Assembly (NCBI GenBank): GCA_029238515.1
Contig: JAQWFW010000027.1
Span: forward strand, 17,365-81,364
Source of the DNA: Flavobacteriaceae bacterium
Lineage (GTDB): Bacteria; Bacteroidota; Bacteroidia; Flavobacteriales; Flavobacteriaceae
Reading direction: 5' to 3'
DNA length: 64,000 nt
Each line of letters opens with the position of its first letter. The first letter of the stretch is position 1. Positions 61,870 through 64,000 of the stretch are shown piece after piece. A model generated the notes under the pieces. It saw only the letters and a list, made by a program, of their open reading frames with translations, was not told the origin of the DNA and did not search any database. Made by a program: the position numbers and the translations under genes.

Positions 61870-63249
61870 ATGATAGAGCCAAAACAACTCATAGAACAAC
61901 AAAAGGCGTTTTTTAATTCCGGTAAAACTCGAGATGTACCGTTTATAAAATCAACCTTGATACGTCTCAAAAAGAGCATTTTAGCAAACGAAGAAGCTAT
62001 ATTTGAAGCACTACATAAAGATTTTAAAAAATCTAAATTTGAGGCCTATTTCAGTGAAATTGGTATATTGATATCTGAAATAGACATGACGCTCAAAAAT
62101 TTGAATGCATGGACAAAACCCAAAAAAGTTCGTGCCGCTGCACTCAACTTCCCCTCTAAAGACTTCATCTACAGCGAACCTTATGGACAAGTTTTAATCA
62201 TTGCTCCATGGAATTATCCTTTCCAATTGGCTATTGCGCCTGTCATTTCTGCCATTGCGGCTGGAAATACTGTAGTACTTAAGCCCAGTGAACTAACGAG
62301 TCATACCGCACAAATTATTGAAGACATCCTATCAGAAATTTTTAATAAGGAGCATCTTTGTGTTGTACAAGGTGGAATACCCGAGACAACAGCACTTTTG
62401 AATTCACGCTGGGATTACATTTTCTTTACTGGAAGTGTTCCTGTAGGAAAAATTGTAGCCAAAGCCGCTGCACAATACATGACACCAGTCACTCTTGAAT
62501 TAGGGGGGAAAAACCCATGTATTATTGATGATAGCGCAGACCTAAAATTGACTGCCAAACGCTTGGTTTGGGGAAAATTCGTGAATGCGGGACAGACCTG
62601 TATCGCACCAGATTATCTTATTGTAGAAAAGAGCATAAAACCAGCATTAATCAAACAATTAAAAATTGAGATTACAAAGGCCTACGGAGAAGATCCTAAA
62701 AAGTCAACAGATTATCCACGCATTGTCAATACAAAAAATTTGGAACGTCTCTCGACAATGCTCAAAGGAGTTGATGTGGTGCATGGAGGAGAAATCGTTG
62801 CTGAGGACAATTATCTTGCGCCTACACTCGTGGACAACCCTAGTTTGAAAAGTAAACTCATGGAAGGTGAAATTTTTGGGCCAATTCTACCTATTTTTAG
62901 CTATGAAACAATGGAAGATATTGAGTTGATGGTCAACCGTTATGAAAAACCACTAGGGTTTTATGTGTTTTCTAACAGAAAAAAATTCTACAATACACTC
63001 ATTAAAAAATACAGTTTCGGTGGCGGTTCGGTTAATGACACAATGATTCATTTTGGTAATCCCAGATTACCGTTTGGAGGGGTTGGAGAAAGCGGCATTG
63101 GTGCATATCATGGACGCCTGGGATTTGATTCATTTTCGCATAAAAAAGGGATAACTATCAAAGCGAATTGGTTGGATATTCCATTGCGTTATGCGCCTTA
63201 CATAAACAAGCTTAAAAAAATCAAAAGTGCATTTAAGTGGTTGGGTTAA
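61870..63249 (+). CDS. Aldehyde dehydrogenase (class 3-like, NAD(P)+)
   Basis: A 459-residue NAD(P)-dependent aldehyde dehydrogenase. The family's class-3 form lacks the N-terminal ~50 residues of class 1/2 enzymes. Motifs include APWNYPFQLAIAPVISAIAAGN (active-site Asn), FFTGSVPVGK (nucleotide binding), LELGGKNPCII with the catalytic Glu, FVNAGQTCIAPDYLIV with the nucleophilic Cys, and EIFGPILPIF. The substrate is probably a fatty or aromatic aldehyde. It follows the pseudouridine synthase by 1 bp and is the last gene of the panB unit. A 94-bp AT-rich gap separates it from the comM gene, with no clear terminator. Confidence 0.93.
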   Translation: MIEPKQLIEQQKAFFNSGKTRDVPFIKSTLIRLKKSILANEEAIFEALHKDFKKSKFEAYFSEIGILISEIDMTLKNLNAWTKPKKVRAAALNFPSKDFIYSEPYGQVLIIAPWNYPFQLAIAPVISAIAAGNTVVLKPSELTSHTAQIIEDILSEIFNKEHLCVVQGGIPETTALLNSRWDYIFFTGSVPVGKIVAKAAAQYMTPVTLELGGKNPCIIDDSADLKLTAKRLVWGKFVNAGQTCIAPDYLIVEKSIKPALIKQLKIEITKAYGEDPKKSTDYPRIVNTKNLERLSTMLKGVDVVHGGEIVAEDNYLAPTLVDNPSLKSKLMEGEIFGPILPIFSYETMEDIELMVNRYEKPLGFYVFSNRKKFYNTLIKKYSFGGGSVNDTMIHFGNPRLPFGGVGESGIGAYHGRLGFDSFSHKKGITIKANWLDIPLRYAPYINKLKKIKSAFKWLG

Positions 63250-63343
63250 AACAATAAAAAATAACAATAGATTTTTCTTATTTTAAATAATTAAAATACT
63301 GATTTTCAATAATTTAAACAATTTATGTAAAGTATAGATTTAA

Positions 63344-64000
63344 TTAACCTAGCCAACCCTCACGATCTAAACTTCGGTACTGAATAGCTTCACTAATGTG
63401 CCTACTATTTATGGTATTTGATGCTTCAAGATCAGCTATTGTTCGCGCTACTTTCAAGATTCTATCATAGGCCCGAGCGGACAAATTTAAACGCTCCATA
63501 GCGTTTTTCAAAAGGGTTTTTGAAGCGTCGTCCAAAACACAAAATTTTCGTATGTGTTTGGTTTGCATTTGTGCATTATAATGCACCAAATTTATAGATT
63601 TAAAGCGTTGAGTTTGCAACGTTCGCGCTTTGGTTACTCGTTCTCTAATCACAATAGATGGCTCACCACGACGTTCTTCTGTGAGCTTTTCAAAAGGCAC
63701 AGGAGTTACCTCCACATGAATATCGATACGATCGAGCAATGGTCCTGATATTTTTCCCAAATATCGCTGCATTTCAGCCGGAGAAGAAGTTACAGGTGAT
63801 GAGGGGTCATTAAAAAAACCACTTGGACTTGGATTCATACTGGCGACCAACATAAAACTACTGGGATATGTTACTGTAAATTTTGCTCTTGAGATGGTAA
63901 CTTCCAAATCTTCTAAAGGTTGGCGCATGACTTCGAGAACCGAGCGCTTAAATTCAGGTAATTCATCTAAAAACAATACCCCATTGTGTGCCATCGAGAT
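63344..64000 (-). CDS. ComM/YifB family Mg-chelatase-like AAA ATPase, 5'-truncated
   Basis: The C-terminal ~218 residues of a ComM/YifB protein, a branch-migration helicase for natural transformation in other bacteria. The frame is open to base 64000, so the start lies outside. Motifs include HNGVLFLDELPEFKRSVLEVMRQPLED (Walker B region), VASMNPSPSGFF (sensor 1), SGPLLDRIDIHVEV and the C-terminal helical domain LSARAYDRILKVARTIADLE. The zinc-binding cysteines present in some homologues are absent here (NPSPSG in place of NPCPCG). Confidence 0.93.
   Translation of the reverse strand: MSMAHNGVLFLDELPEFKRSVLEVMRQPLEDLEVTISRAKFTVTYPSSFMLVASMNPSPSGFFNDPSSPVTSSPAEMQRYLGKISGPLLDRIDIHVEVTPVPFEKLTEERRGEPSIVIRERVTKARTLQTQRFKSINLVHYNAQMQTKHIRKFCVLDDASKTLLKNAMERLNLSARAYDRILKVARTIADLEASNTINSRHISEAIQYRSLDREGWLG

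Noticed and set aside
63250..63343. AT-rich gap between the aldehyde dehydrogenase and comM genes
   Set aside because: I find no stem-loop, promoter box or small gene there.

Overview
This is a chromosomal window from a low-GC marine flavobacterium (Bacteroidota, class Flavobacteriia). The evidence is clade-typical gene content: RNase Y, a fused E1 alpha/beta oxoacid dehydrogenase, a CAL67264-type small membrane protein, a TonB-dependent receptor with an N-terminal carboxypeptidase-like domain, DUF6452/DUF6048 proteins, proteorhodopsin with Blh, and a menaquinone pathway. Many genes also have Bacteroidota-type promoters (TTG-N18/20-TAnnTTTG) and few Shine-Dalgarno sequences. Genes are densely packed and no gene-free stretch exceeds about 250 bp. 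I see no CRISPR array, insertion sequence or prophage.

Layout. 1-5.4 kb: 3' part of uvrA, a LOG-family gene, and a peptidase-like/outer-membrane-barrel fusion without zinc ligands. 5.6-9.6 kb: fused E1 oxoacid dehydrogenase and an NhaC antiporter. 9.7-10.9 kb: peroxiredoxin, thioredoxin and a small unknown gene ending at a strong terminator. 11.0-16.0 kb: ftsK, a lolA-like gene and an lptF/G permease. 16-19 kb: ribBA converging on a nitroreductase and DegT aminotransferase pair. 19.1-22.8 kb: tRNA-Ser, xerD, then on the minus strand a coiled-coil gene, zapA, a 6S RNA candidate and rny. 22.8-34.2 kb: M23 peptidase, TonB receptor, cysteine desulfurase, TSP3 lipoprotein, Smr protein, small membrane proteins, S9 peptidase and ornithine aminotransferase. 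34.4-44.4 kb: a mixed region with three disrupted genes (MscS-like channel, ClpP-like lipoprotein, cytochrome c lipoprotein), rlmD, ettA, a cytochrome b561, a Crp/Fnr regulator, an NTF2-hydrolase fusion and a pirin. 44.5-56.4 kb: acyl-CoA carboxylase beta subunit and most of the menaquinone pathway (menE, menC, menA, menB; menD, menF and a probable thioesterase), plus cvfB, purU and a DUF2853 gene. 56.5-58.2 kb: a green-tuned proton-pumping proteorhodopsin divergent from blh, which makes its retinal. 58.3-64 kb: dnaK, panB, an rluA-family gene, aldehyde dehydrogenase and the 3' end of a comM/yifB gene.

Most notable observations. (1) A bipartite motif, RTGAC-N15-GTGTC, lies upstream of four unlinked transcription units (MscS-like, ClpP-like lipoprotein, DUF2853, dnaK), always with a spacer of exactly 15 nt and never with a perfect TAnnTTTG box. 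It looks like an alternative-sigma or stress-regulator signature. (2) A 6S RNA candidate sits between zapA and rny. (3) Degenerate genes cluster between 34.4 and 43.6 kb, and two of the three broken genes carry motif (1). (4) Several genes have the -7 box 5-8 nt before the ATG, which predicts leaderless or nearly leaderless mRNAs.
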